Shown: positions 13,529 to 24,826 of the stretch, in pieces | Position numbering within the stretch: position 1 is the stretch's first letter | Layout: the number at the start of each line of letters is the position of its first letter | Assembly: GCF_963678635.1 (NCBI RefSeq) | Contig: NC_087067.1 | Span: forward strand, 22,639,547 to 22,699,546 | Source: Symsagittifera roscoffensis | Lineage: Eukaryota > Xenacoelomorpha > Acoela > Convolutidae | Direction of reading: 5' to 3' | DNA length: 60,000 bases | The notes under the pieces: generated by a model | What the model was told of the DNA's origin: nothing | Database searches by the model: none | Seen by the model: only the letters and a program-made list of their open reading frames with translations | Program-made: the position numbers and the translations under genes

Positions 13529-14737
13529 ACTTGCAACATTTTAACAATCAAAAAATTTTAATACATTTTTTGATGTTTTAAACTTTTTTCTTGTTGAGAT
13601 AAAAATCTCTCTATTGGATGTTGCTTGCTAACTACATGGCAACATGGGCTCATGATAGAGGTGGATATTTGTTGCTGGGTACAATGGGGGAAAGGGGTAA
13701 GTTTAGTTGGTAGCAAGATCCAACTGCTTTTATTTTAAAGAAATCAGGCGCTAGATGTGAAAAACTAAATAGTGCTCAACGGGAATGCATAACTCGATTG
13801 TTGTCGCTAATGCATTCTATAAAACAGTCCATTATAAATTTCTTTTTTAAGCGAGCGTTAAGAAAAACTGGAACCCGGGCAGATGTAATTCAATAATAAG
13901 AAGAATGTTTTTGGACATAAGTCAACAGGTTGCGTTATTTCTATTAAATAAGTCCTAGCCTGTATTTTTTATTTTAAAAATGTTCAACAAATTGCGAATT
14001 CTCATGTAGAAGAAATTATGGACCAAAAGTTAATGTCAACCCCCTTAACTGATTTGAGGGGAAGTTTTCAACTTGGTCCCAATATTTTTTATAGGTTTTA
14101 AACTTTCGCAGCAAAAAGATTTTTGACCAGAAAAAAAAGAGCCTAATTAGTGCATTAGTGCCTTAAAAAGAGCCTACGTCTACTTTTATTATCTTTTAAA
14201 GAAAACGAACTGGATATGGTTAATTTCCACAAGTTAATGAAACCCTTTTCCAATTACTTTTTCATAAGAGAAGCCTAATTAGTGGCAAAGATGCTTTCAA
14301 TTAAGTAGTAACCGAATGTGATAAAGGGTGCGGGCTATTTGATATGGGAGATCCGCAATCCATTTCCCATTATTTACATTTTCCTCCCATCGAGTTGTCA
14401 CCAGTGAAAGAGCCCAGCTTGTAAATTAACCCTTTGTACCCGGTCGGGAAGTTACACACTAAAAGGAACTACATTTCCTCACAATCTGCAACGTGATTGG
14501 TCGAATGATTGAGCCAATCAGTGGGGCTTGTTCTTCATGCTATGAAATTACAATCAAGGTCTGGTTTCCAAATAAGTTTATTTCAAAAAATCTAATCGTA
14601 GGTAGTGATAGCCTGAGATAACAAAAAGTTGAAAAAAAAAATAATTGAAAATTTAAAACTGAATTTCAAAACAGAAACTTAACACAAGTTTTCTCATTTT
14701 TTAATTGAGTAGTTAGTATTTTTTCCGAAACATTGAA

Positions 14738-17154
14738 ATGTCAATTGATCATCAAACTAGATTACTTTACCCGTTGAATCAATTTTACCAGGAGAAAGTT
14801 ATGACCAGAAACGCCAAAATCCGGAAAGCGATTTCAGATGTTATGAAAACTGTAACATCCATATTGAAAGAAGTCGAAATCCAAGAGCCTCGCTATATTT
14901 CTTCTCTGGTTCAAAACGAAAACGGAATTTACGAAGGTCTTCGTGTTGTTTCATCAACTGAATTTGAAATTACTTTATTTCTTAACCAAATGGGAGTTTT
15001 CAATTTTGTCGACGACGGTTCGATTCCCGGCTGCGCCGTTCTCAAGTTGAGTGACGGTCGGAAAAGGTCAATGTCTCTTTGGGTCGAATTTATAACCGCT
15101 TCTGGTTATCTTTCATCCAGAAAAATGAGGTCAAAGTTCCAAACTTTACTTCTACGAGCTGTTGAGAAAAATCAGCAACAACATCAACAACAAAAAACAA
15201 CAGTAGTTAAAGCTCTTCAAGACTCGAACAGCGGCGAAGTTAAATTGCAAGTTTTTGATAAATTTAGTGTAATTTTAATTCCAGCTTTCAAGTGTTCAGG
15301 AATTTGGCCGCGGAGCGCGGCTCAATGGCCGTTGCCGCAAATTCACTGGCCTCATTCCGAAGTAGTCGCCGCTGTGAAAAATGAAGGTTTCTCAATGTTG
15401 TCACGCGAAAATCCTCATTTTGTGCTGGGGAAACAGTCGCCGACTTCAGAAAACGACGCTTGGCTGCTTTGTTTCAATGACGCTGAGAATATTTTACTTT
15501 CTGGAGGCTGTAGGAAAACCTGCTTGAGTATTCTGAAGACTCTACGGGATCGAAATTTGGATCTAAGGTAAATGTTCGAATTGCGATGACTTTTGCATTA
15601 AATTGAAACCTTGGCTCCATCGTTTCATTCTCTCTTAACCTGTTTACTCAAATTAAACACAATTGTCTATTGTAGATATTAGAAATCAAATCATTTCCCG
15701 AAAATTTCAAAATTAAGAAGAAATTTTTTTTTCATTTTTTACTACAACAATTGAAATAAAGTTGTATTATTTGAATAGCAGCGGAATAACTTTTTTCTTG
15801 CTTCAGAAAACTTTGCTACTGCTGATTAGAAAGTAATTATTTTTTGTCAAATCAAAGAAAACTCATTTAAAGATATTAAGATATAATTTTAGAGATGAGC
15901 CTATCAAGAACTACCACCTGAAGACGCTGGTGATGTTCGAGTGTGAGAAACACCCGCGGGAGATGGACTGGGACATCGCCTGTCTCGGAGACAGAATCAT
16001 AGGTGGGTTACCTGAGCAGTTTTCAACAAGTTATGACAGAGTCAAAAATTGTTGTCAGAAGTCTAGTGACTTACAGCAGTGATTAAATCACTAAGTCTCC
16101 ACCTCTCAGTCGAAAGATCGAGAACAACCACTGTTAAGACGATTAGTCTACAAGAGAAAGGACCAACATACGAGCTGTTCAGCTGTTCTCAGAGAACCAC
16201 TGTTAAGCCCCAGCTTAGGAATCACATGCAAATTTTTTGGCTGTTTTTCTGGGCTGTGTAAAATTGCCCTAGCCTCTAGCAACGAGCTCGGATCATGGTC
16301 GGACTGGAACATCCGACCTTTCATTTGAAAAGCGGCGACAAAACCACTTCAACCACCGCTCCCCAGGATCGGTGCTCGTTGCTTGAACTTTAGCCTGCGA
16401 AAACTACCAAAAAATTGCTGGTAATTCTTAACCAGGGTTGCAACAGAGTTCTCTTCTTTAATCGTCCGCAGGCTTAAGACCACTCAATCGAAACGTTCAT
16501 AAAGGTCTTTATAAAAGGTACCTTCCATAAACAAAAGCCATACAAGCTCGAGTGATACTGAATCCTTTTCAGTCGTGATTCCACATTCTATGTTAAAAAA
16601 ATACAGAAAAAGGCTGAAACCAACGAGTAAAAATTTCAAACCAGATCACTTGTGTCAAATTGAAAAAAAATCCAAGTTCAATATTTGCAATTTGGTACGT
16701 TGTGCAAATTCTCATTGAAGAAGTCGCGGGTTGAGTCATATTCTATGCTGAATCATTGAAAAAACCATAGTTAGAAATTTTTTTAGAGTTTCAATGTTTT
16801 TTAAATTTACAACCTATTCTTTTTGTTCCTTTTTCTTTCTTTTTTCCTTTTTCTTTTCATTCATCTAGGTTTAATGTTTTTCCATATTTTCATGCACTCA
16901 AATTTACCACTGATTCTTTCTTGTTCTTCTTTTTTTCTTTTTGTTTTGTTTTCCTGTTTTATTTTTCCTTCCTTTTAGGCGTGCTGTTGCAACTGCTGTC
17001 ATGTCTGCAATGCAGGAAATGTCCCCACTTCTTCCTCCCCTCTGTGGACCTGTTCGCCCCCCACTCCCCCCTCACCCTGGACTCAGCAGCCAAAGCAGTC
17101 TGGGCACTCACCCGCCAGATCATCACCAATCCAAACTCACTGGCCGAGTTGTGA
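14738..17154 (+). CDS. mab-21: Mab-21 family protein (MAB21L1/2-like), three exons
   Basis: Member of the Mab-21/cGAS-like nucleotidyltransferase-fold family; the MAB21L1/2 branch acts in eye, neural and body-axis development, and its biochemical role is unsettled. Exons are 14738-15567, 15893-16002 and 16979-17154, with GT-AG ends and matching phases, encoding 371 residues (vertebrate MAB21L1/2 have 359). The N-terminal fold contains T74-E75-F76-E77, then FNFVDDGSIPGCAVLKLSDG (residues 88-107) and SLWVEFITASGYLS, all family hallmarks. FKCSGIWPRSAAQWPLP and GGCRKTCLSILKTLRDR follow. Exon 2 encodes FECEKHPREMDWD, and exon 3 encodes LLQLLSCLQCRKCPHFFLP and ends NPNSLAEL. Oddities are a Q/H-rich insert at residues 145-152, and exons 2-3 much richer in G/C-ending codons than exon 1. 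The start Met aligns with the family start. Confidence 0.96.
16278..16383 (-). ncRNA. tRNA-like sequence in an extended hairpin, mab-21 intron 2
   Basis: Read on the minus strand, the centre resembles a tRNA: an A-box-like ggtggttgaagtggttttg, a stem-loop around tttcaaatgaaag, and a B-box-like ggatgttccagtccgacc. The outer arms agcaacgagctcggatcatgg (16278-16298) and ccaggatcggtgctcgttgct (16363-16383) are inverted copies over about 21 bp, longer than a tRNA acceptor stem. The T-loop is imperfect and the anticodon is ambiguous. It is more likely a tRNA-derived SINE head or a decayed tRNA than a working tRNA gene. Confidence 0.5.
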
Positions 17155-17699
17155 TTGCTCCAGATATATATAATGCGATACAAACTTGTTGCAACCAATT
17201 TAGTTCAAAAAGTATACAAAATATATGTTATTTTTGGTATCATTATTTGATGTAAACTCATTATAAGATAGTTGTTTCTTACATCCGATAGCTCATTATT
17301 TAAAAAGAGAAAAGTCATAGTTGAGTTAAGAACTTTTTCTCTCTCATGTCTGTCCGTTGTTTTTTGGCCGAGTACGTTCCTAACGGTGTCTTTTGAAAAA
17401 AAATAGTTTGAAAATTAAAACTAAGACACTTAAGGCATAACTCTAATAATTCAAACAGCACTACGCTTTTTGATCGGTTGTTTTTATGGAAAATTTTGGT
17501 TTTCTGATCTGAAAATTACAAACATACTTCGGCAAAATTTAGTGACCTTACTAAACCCTTTTCACAAAATTTACAATGAAACTTCATATAGACGTCTTGA
17601 AGTAAAAAAGTTTATTTTGTTGGCTTTCAATTAGTCCGAGTTTTGCGTAAATTCATTACAAAGTATCGAAGTAATAGTTTTTGGCAATTAAATTTTAAT
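17155..17699. other. Downstream of mab-21, no gene seen
   Basis: AT-rich sequence following the mab-21 stop. No recognisable exon, repeat or canonical AATAAA close to the stop was identified. Confidence 0.5.
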
Positions 17700-18150
17700 G
17701 TTAATTTTTTATCCCTAATGGCATAATTCCAAAATGTCATAAAATTGAAGTTTTTTTCCAAATGGCATAAATTTTAATTTTTTACTGAAACTCTAAGGCT
17801 TTCTATCAACTAATATTTTTCTATGTTATCAGGAACAATAATATGTGAAAAAAAAATTGGAAATAATAGCTTCCAAACAGTTGTTGAGTGAAATTTTAGC
17901 TGGAAAAATTGATCACAACTAACTAATTAGTAAAACAAGCTCGGGTTTTTGAGAAGAACTGTTAATTTTATAAGGAAAAATTTCAATCAGTAATTGTATT
18001 GGCTTCTTTACTACTTTAGACACATTGTTCACAAACAAACTTACCTCGAAAAAAATCAATGCAAATGTTGAATGGAGTTTATGCCATTTGCGAAGATTTT
18101 TTTCGTTTTATGCCGTTTGGGAATTATGCCATTTGAGACGTTATCTTTTT
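17700..18150. repeat. Foldback element with ~65 bp inverted arms
   Basis: The left arm (about 17703-17785) contains aatggcataattccaaaa, tgtcataaaa and aaatggcataaatttt. The right arm (about 18075-18150) contains the inverted series tttatgccatttgcg, ttttatgccgtttgggaattatgccatttgag. Each arm carries three copies of the word aatggcataa or a variant. This is typical of a foldback or MITE-type DNA element. No target-site duplication was fixed. Confidence 0.65.
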
Positions 18151-18473
18151 TTACCTCCTCACTTTCCACCATATTGTGGAAATCGTAACTTTAAAAAATT
18201 TCAGGGGTTTAAAATTTTAGCCAACTTGCTGATTAAAACTAAGTGCTTTTTGCTGATTAAAACTTGCTGATTAAAACCAAATAACTTTTCCACCAAAATT
18301 ATTTGATTCGTTTTTGCAGATGTACTCTGTGCCGTCATGCATACAACGGCAAGGAGCGCTCTCGATCTTTTTTTACCCCCTCACTTTCCACCATATTGTG
18401 GAAATCGTAACTTTAAAAAATTTCAGGGGTTTAAAATTTTAGCCAACTTGCTGATTAAAACTAAGTGCTTTTT
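18143..18473. repeat. Recent tandem duplication (~222 bp period) flanking a 91 bp mobile fragment
   Basis: The block atcttttttta...actttccaccatattgtgg...aagtgcttttt occurs at 18143-18250 and 18365-18473, nearly identical. Between them, 18277-18367 is almost identical to 20813-20903 at the edge of the BEL/Pao relic. The junctions share atct microhomology. High identity means this rearrangement is young. Confidence 0.75.
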
Positions 18474-19520
18474 TCCCGTTATCTAACGTTAAAATGCAAA
18501 TGCGACTCATGTGAACACAGACTCTCAGTACGAAAGAAATATAATTAAGCAAGTAATTTGGCATCATCAAATTCGTAATACAGGTAAAATAAATTACAAA
18601 CTACTTGATACTGATTTTGTGAATGAGAAAAACTTTTGGTAAACAGAAAAAACAAAAGTTTCTTCAAATTTGTAATCAAGTCACAGGGAATTTGGAGCTC
18701 TGCAAAGGTAATTTTGCATCCACTTTTAGAGCCGGTTTTCACTAATGATCTTGATGAGAAGGAAACCATTATAACATCAATTTTGTTGGAGAAATCAAGA
18801 CTAGTTTCACCAGAAGAAAAATTTAGTTACCTACAGGACATTCGGATGAAAATTCTGAAGTTACTGTTTAATACACGCAATTTTGCAATGATAACCCTTT
18901 AACTTTTTCTTCATAAGCAGAAGGCATAGCAAGTATTTTAAATAAAAATATTAGTTGCGAAGATCTTTTATGAAAAATATGAAGCCAAATCAAACAAAAA
19001 AATCTGATCAATTGAAAATATGCCAGAGACCCGTCTTCTTTATTTGTTACGCTAATAATTCAAGCAAAAAAAAGCATAGCTGCCTTTTTAAGCATAAAAA
19101 CAACAAACTCGAAAGTAGCAATGGCAAAAAAAAACTGTTTCTAAAATTCATATTCTGAATACTATGCAAAACGTAGTTGAATTAATTGCTATTAACTCAT
19201 TACGAAGCCAAACTGCGCATTTTGTGGATTGTAAGCGAAACTCGCAGCAAGAGCACTCTCTTCGTTCGTTTTTTGCCTTTTGTTCCGGCAAAACTTTTAA
19301 CAAGTTTAAAGACTTACATATACACAAACCTACAATCCAGAAATTTTTAATTTGACATATTTAATTGTGTGCCTAGGCAGTGCCAACTTTGGCTTCGTAA
19401 TGCTGATCATCCATTACAAATACCTAGATTCAGCCTGGATTAAAAGATTATAAAAAATTATGTATGAAAAAAATAACAAAACAATAAAAAAAGGGCTGAA
19501 TCTATTTATTTTCCGAAAAA
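18474..19520. other. AT-rich interval, no recognised gene
   Basis: Several short open frames of 60-90 codons occur here, all with AT-driven composition (Lys, Asn, Phe rich) and no family motif. I see no splice-supported exon. Confidence 0.5.
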
Positions 19521-19640
19521 TTCAACTCCAAATTTCCTAACAAATTTCCAAGTTTCCCAGCTAATTCAACTCCAAGTTTCCCAGCTAATTCAACTCCAAG
19601 TTTCCCAGCTAATTCAACTCCAAGTTTCCCAGCTAATTTA
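19521..19640. repeat. 24 bp tandem repeat
   Basis: Three perfect consecutive units of ttcaactccaag...ctaa occupy 19565-19588, 19589-19612 and 19613-19636. A diverged longer unit precedes them at 19521-19564. The period is a multiple of three, but there is no long ORF, so this is a minisatellite. Confidence 0.9.
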
Positions 19641-20812
19641 AGTGTTCCAGTAATAAGTCCCGGGTCAAGATGATTGGTTTAAAATTCAATTTAATTGAAA
19701 AAAAATTGGTGTTTTATGACCGCCGCGACCAATTTTTCGGATGTTTCGACGTTTTTAACGAAGTTTTGGTAAGTTTGAACTTTCCTGGCACCAAATAATA
19801 TTATAGAAAAATCATAATAGTATAAAGTATGTTTTTCAGCTGAATTTTTTGTGATGATGCTTAAATTGAAAAAAAAAAAATGACTGTAAAATGGAAACTT
19901 CCTGCATCGCGAATTAACTTTACAAAGTGAATCATCTTTCTTTAACAAATCTGGTCTAAATCTGTTGATCTTTAAAACAAAATTTGAAAAAAAAAATGGC
20001 AGAAATTACATTTTTTGTCAAAGGAACCCTTAGATTTTGAAAATTTTGAAGATCTATTTTTTGACTTTCTCGACCAAAATCAGGTATCTTTCAACAGTGC
20101 TCGACTTATCTTTCTACTTTCTTGATCAAAACTGGGTTTGTTTCGACTGCGCTTGACCTATGGCTTGACTCTTTCGGCCAAAATTTGGTATATTTCGACA
20201 TTTTGCTTGACTTAAATTGCGCAGAATTTCAGTCGAAAACCTGCACTTACCCGAACTTCAAAGTCGAAAAATAAGTCGAGCACCTCGACCTGGTCCCTTG
20301 TTTAAAGGCCTCCTGTTGGAACAACCTAACAGGTACCTCAGACCTCAGTTGTAATTTGTAGAATGGTCTATGATTCACAATTTGTGATTCCAATTCTATC
20401 AAATAAATGAAATAATTGTGACAGTATTGATAAAGCTCGTCTGAGAAATTTCGCTATTTAGACTAAGTCTACTGCTACTGTTAGGTTGATGATTGAAGTT
20501 ATGATTAGAGAAAGTGTGCTTGATTTTTCTCATAATTTGAACTGTTTTAAGCCAATCAACACATTTTATAAAATTGGATACCATAGATATGACGCTAAAA
20601 GAAAAAAAAACAATATTCATTAAAAAGAGTAGATATGAGATAAAATTCGAAGTTTTTAAGGGGTCTCAAAGTTTTTGATATTTTATAATGTTGATCTAAT
20701 TACAAAAATATTTTGATTTTATAATGTATGTTGAATACTCGCGCGAATAAAAACTACACTCGTTCTATTAGATCAACATTACATTGAGTAGTTATCTTTG
20801 AAATATTAACAG

Positions 20813-20903
20813 CCAAATATCTTTTCCACCAAAATTATTTGATTCGTTTTTGCAGATGTACTCTGTGCCGTCATGCATACAACGGCAAGGAGCGCTCTCG
20901 ATC
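20813..20903. repeat. Second copy of the 91 bp segment
   Basis: Matches 18277-18367 with about one mismatch, from ccaaata to ctcgatc, including tttttgcagatgtactctgtgccgtcatgc. It adjoins the downstream end of the minus-strand BEL/Pao relic, which is probably its source. Confidence 0.75.
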
Positions 20904-22400
20904 ATCTTGCGCACAATTAGTTCCTTTGCGTGTAGGCTTATTGGATTCTTTTTGTATCTGGTAAGGGAGAGTTTCGTAGTCGTCTTCGCACTGCCATTGT
21001 CGAGAAAAGGAGATAAATGCTGTACTCCGTATTTGTTGTCATTTTGCTGCTTGTTCGTAAATATTTGAAGAACTCAACAAAAATTTCTTCTTGGGATTAT
21101 TGACAAAAGAGAAGCTCGGCCTTTTCAGGCCTTTCATAGTAGTTGGAAATTTCCCGTTTCCTTTCAAAATATCGATAAAAGCTATAAAGCGAGCGGTGAC
21201 CATTTAAAGTGAAAGCAGTCTGAAAACCGGGAAGAATAGATTGGTTGAGTAGTTGGGGGGTTAACTGTTGTAGGGCTGCTTTGTTCTATTTTCTCGTTGA
21301 TCCCCCCAAGTAGCCTCATTGTTGTGTAGAAACTCTGATGCATCCAACCAGAGTTTGATTACGTTTTGAGTTGCTTTCTCCGCGTAGCGGTGTCTGCTGG
21401 GTTGCGTTAACCAGGGATGTTTTTCCATTGATCGGCTTTGCATGCAGTAAATATCTCATCGACTCTGCTGCAACAGTAAGTGTTCAGTTTACCAGGCGAT
21501 GCTATCCAAGACAAAACTGTTGTGTTATCTGTCCAATAGTGAGTGGACTTGATTTCATTCGCATTTCATCAGTAGCAAATTTAAAGAACCCTGCGCCCAT
21601 AAGAGTGGCTTGTAATCTATTTTCATAGTGTTTTCTTGGATCATTGGAGCTACCTTCAATCTGCCAATCATGAAAGTAGCCTGTATGCCAGAGGTGCCAG
21701 CAGTACAGAAGTACATTCACGTAGCCATGGCGTCTTACGACGCGTTGCAGAACACATGAAGCTGTATGTCACTAGGTCACAGTTGTGGTGAAAGTGAGCG
21801 CGGTAGCCTCACCTGGGGGTTTTGTTTGCCTTGCTCGACCCATTTGACGATTATTGAAACAAAGTCACTGGGCACTGTTTAGCAATGACGGCGCTACGAT
21901 ACTTAGTGGGTCGAAAAGCATTGCCACTGTAGAGAAAATTGCGTTTGAGTTCGATTTTTCACCTCCATCCATGGAGTAGATGACGTCATGGGCTTTAGAT
22001 ACGAACTTACTCAGGTTGAACTCGCCCTGTTTTAGAGTGTACTAGAGTTTTTAGCCTCGTTTTTTGTGCCAAATGGATGAAAAGAAATGTTCATATAGAA
22101 GCTTGCATGCAATAGTTGAGCACTATTGGTCTTTGTTACGCAGTAATCTGCAGCTGTTTGATGAAGAGCAAAGATGGCATTGGCTGGTGAGCGTTTTGCA
22201 TCAAAGATAAGTTTTGTGTATTGGTATTCTATACCAATTTTGGTAGGCCAAAAGAAGCGAGGCGAAATAAAACTTTTTCTGACTCCACTTTTCATTTTAG
22301 AGAATCATAACCATACGGAGATCACTTTTGTATTCGGATGGGTTTTACTCATTTTTTTCAGTTTCGTTTTCCATTCAAAATCAGTTACCTAAGTTAATCA
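20815..22400 (-). pseudogene. Degenerate BEL/Pao LTR-retrotransposon pol
   Basis: Several minus-strand frames, broken by stops and shifts, follow the order of a BEL/Pao pol gene. Near 22260-22060 is a reverse-transcriptase segment with RFFW and KLIFDAKRSPANAIFALHQ; the following SFYMNISFHPFGT lacks the paired aspartates. FSTVAMLFDPLSIVAPSLLN lies near 21920. LHVFCNAS near 21750 and a KVAP block belong to the RNase H region. TTVLSWIASPGKLN lies near 21520-21480 and WKNIPG near 21420. A VTARFIAFIDILKG stretch near 21200-21160 resembles the start of the integrase region. Gag, protease and LTRs were not found. Stops in every domain show a dead element. Confidence 0.82.
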
Positions 22401-24280
22401 TCAGAATGATTAGTCGAAAATATCATTTTGAAACTTTTTCAGTTGTTTCAAAAAACTGACCCATGGTTGAGAAAAACTGGTTTAAAAAAACTTAGTCTAA
22501 TTTTGAGCGAGTAACGCGATCGAGTTACGCTCGTTATATGGAAACATAAAATTTTTAAATAAAATGACGTTATTTTTTTCTATGTATTAAAAAACAGTTC
22601 GAAATAATTACATTTAGCGCTTATTTGGTTTAAAAAAATTTGAAATATTTTTTAAATATGAAATTATTGTGCAAATATTCAAAAAAAATTATAGAGCTTT
22701 TCTTTTTTTTATTTTTTTTTGTTAAAGCTCTTCAAAAGGTTTCTACAGCCTTTTAGGTTTTTTGTAGATAAATGTTGTCAAATTGGCCTAATTCATTTAT
22801 TTTTTTACGCGACCGTATAATTCTCGAGTCGCACCACCCACTGAAACCAACACTAGTTTTGAGAAAATTAAAAAAATTCATATTCATAAAAAATCTTTTT
22901 GTAAATATGAAATTTAGTCGGAAGATTCAAGGCTACTAAACCATCAACCGGCTATCCTTGTTCATTTTGCGCCTGATTGAACTGCCCGGCAAGCACAATC
23001 ATGAAATTTGCTTGCATCAACTAATGCGAATAATGGCTGAAGACACTTTGAAAGTGACAATCTAGCTACCCTAGGGTGTGTGGCGTTATGTGATAAAGAA
23101 GTTATTTAGATGTATTGATTTTGAATTGCTTAAAATTTGAATATCAGGGAAGGTAACCGGAATGTTTTAAGTTAGAACTTAGAAAAATTTATTGTTGGAT
23201 TGTTTTCGAAATGAGGTAAAAAACATCAATAGTTCTTTGTTTCAATTGCAGCAAAACGGCTCGTATCAGAGCGCGAATTTTTTGTTAATTTTCCTTTACG
23301 ACGCTAATATGCAAATTGATTTATTTAGCGTCTAATTTTGCTATATTCAGACGAAGTAGCTCCATCGAAATTGGAGCTGGAGTTTTCCGGACATTGAAAA
23401 TTTCCAAATCATCAAAAAATTTTAAAAAAATATGCGTTTTATTTAAATTTCAGCGTCAAAATTTATGCCACCGAGCAGAATCGGATCTAGGATTTTCTCG
23501 AGGAGGGATCGTATAATTTCGTACAAAGTTTTTGCTTGCTGTTTTCCGATTACCAAGCAAATTAAATTCAAATAAAAACTGTTTAGAATCTGAAACAAAA
23601 AGAAAAAATTGTCAAGCTATGACTCAACTTTGGCTCCACTGATGTGAAAAGTATGGTATCAAACCGCAAAGTTCCCACTGTCCTTTTGGATCCAGTGAGA
23701 TACGGCCGTGAGCAGGATTGCTGGGACAACAAATGCTGGCGAAAAGTGGTATTTTGGCAAGCAATCTTATTTCAGCGGAGCCTCTACCCTGGTATGTGGA
23801 AAGTCATGGGAAGCTTGCAAAAACATACAAACCTCCGTAAAAACGAAAACATTTTCGACGCTTCGATCGCGCATAACTCCACAAAGGGAAATCAGTCCTT
23901 TTTAATGGAAATTATAAAAAAAATTTTGCATCTTTGATAGTTTGCATCAATTTAACAATCCAATTTATTAGGCAATTCATTTCTGTTCAAAACGACGCGA
24001 ACTTACGCGAAAAAAGCACGAATTTGTCTGGTTTTAAATGGCGAAAACTTTTGTCACTTTAACTTTCGATGTTTACCGAAGTCCCCTCTGAATTAATTTT
24101 ATTAAATTTTGGATTAAAACAGAGTTCAGTTATAGAAATGGCTTTGAAATGTAGTGATTTTAATTTGCTAAAGTAACAAAGAGTAGTTTGTGAAACTGTA
24201 TGGAGCTAAGTTGTTCAGTTAAAAAGGCGGGAACAGATTGGACACTTTTAAAATATTGATACTTTGAGTTTAAAATTAAC
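22400..24280. other. AT-rich interval with fragments only
   Basis: Contains a short match to the hairpin repeat family (gctcgtatcagagcg near 23258), a reversed tail of family A (cggatctaggattttctcgaggagg, about 23483-23510) and an unexplained less AT-rich patch at 23644-23870. No gene is recognised. Confidence 0.45.
23644..23937 (+). pseudogene. Unrecognised Cys/Trp-rich coding-like fragment
   Basis: Less AT-rich than its surroundings, with two overlapping open frames. One reads QDCWDNKCWRK, the other GASTLVCGKSWEACKNI. Clustered Cys and Trp split over two frames suggest a frameshifted remnant of a cysteine-rich protein. I do not recognise the family. Chance cannot be excluded. Confidence 0.25.
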
Positions 24281-24286
24281 AAGACT

Positions 24287-24826
24287 GCTCGTATCAGGGC
24301 GAAGCCCTGAATGTTCCGACTGCCTTTTAAGGTTTATTGAGCAGCAGTAATACATAAAAAAAAGTAAATGAAATAAAATAAAATGAAATTTTTTTTTCTA
24401 AAATTTGAATTTTTTTATGAAAATCATCTCTCCACACGCCATATAAAGTACAAAAAGATAGATTTCGTTCCTTGTAACAAATCAGTTATGGCAAATAAGC
24501 TTCGTTCAACCAATTTGGAACGATTTTTTAGACGGATTAAATCTCCGCTTACGCGTTAATAGCGCGAATTATATTGCGCGTTAATTGTCCCAAATTGCTC
24601 AAAATGGCCAAAATGGCAATCTTTAAACCCTCATAACTTTACGAAAAATGATCACAGGTGAAATATCTTTTCAAATTTAAGCTCAGGACAACAAAACCTT
24701 TTGAATGATATAAAAAAATTCCGTCAAAAATGGCTAGTTAAAAAGTCGAATTTTGTCTGAAGAAAAAAAAACCCACCCCGAGCACAAATATTCCGTTACT
24801 TTCGTATCGAAAGTCGGAACAATAAG
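24287..24826. repeat. Dispersed repeat family B, copy 1 (hairpin head)
   Basis: Begins gctcgtatcagggcgaagccctgaat, containing the perfect hairpin cagggc-gaa-gccctg, then gttccgactgccttttaagg. The body has the palindrome-rich ctccgcttacgcgttaatagcgcg (24545-24570). It ends with cccaccccgagcacaaatattccgt and tactttcgtatcgaaagtcggaac. gttccgact near the start and agtcggaac at the end are inverted. Other copies lie at 44085-44550 and 49370-49800. Confidence 0.7.

Larger units (their letters stand above)
4231..14737. other. Gene-poor AT-rich interval between the GPCR and mab-21 genes
   Basis: The two genes are divergent, so this interval holds both promoters. Apart from family A copy 3 (5283-5690), the ~125 bp repeats (7880-8050, 9395-9930) and a 21-base A run near 13508-13528, I see no exon with recognisable protein similarity. 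Small open frames here are AT-rich and have no family features. Confidence 0.6.

Noticed and set aside
16921-17255. Plus-strand frames starting in the T-rich tract before 16979 as genes
   Set aside because: The T-rich part is the intron polypyrimidine tract; only the portion from 16979 is coding, as mab-21 exon 3.
24297-24311. Hairpin cagggc-gaa-gccctg as a Helitron 3' end
   Set aside because: The flanking sequence does not end in a CTRR terminus at the expected distance, and the repeat continues on both sides.
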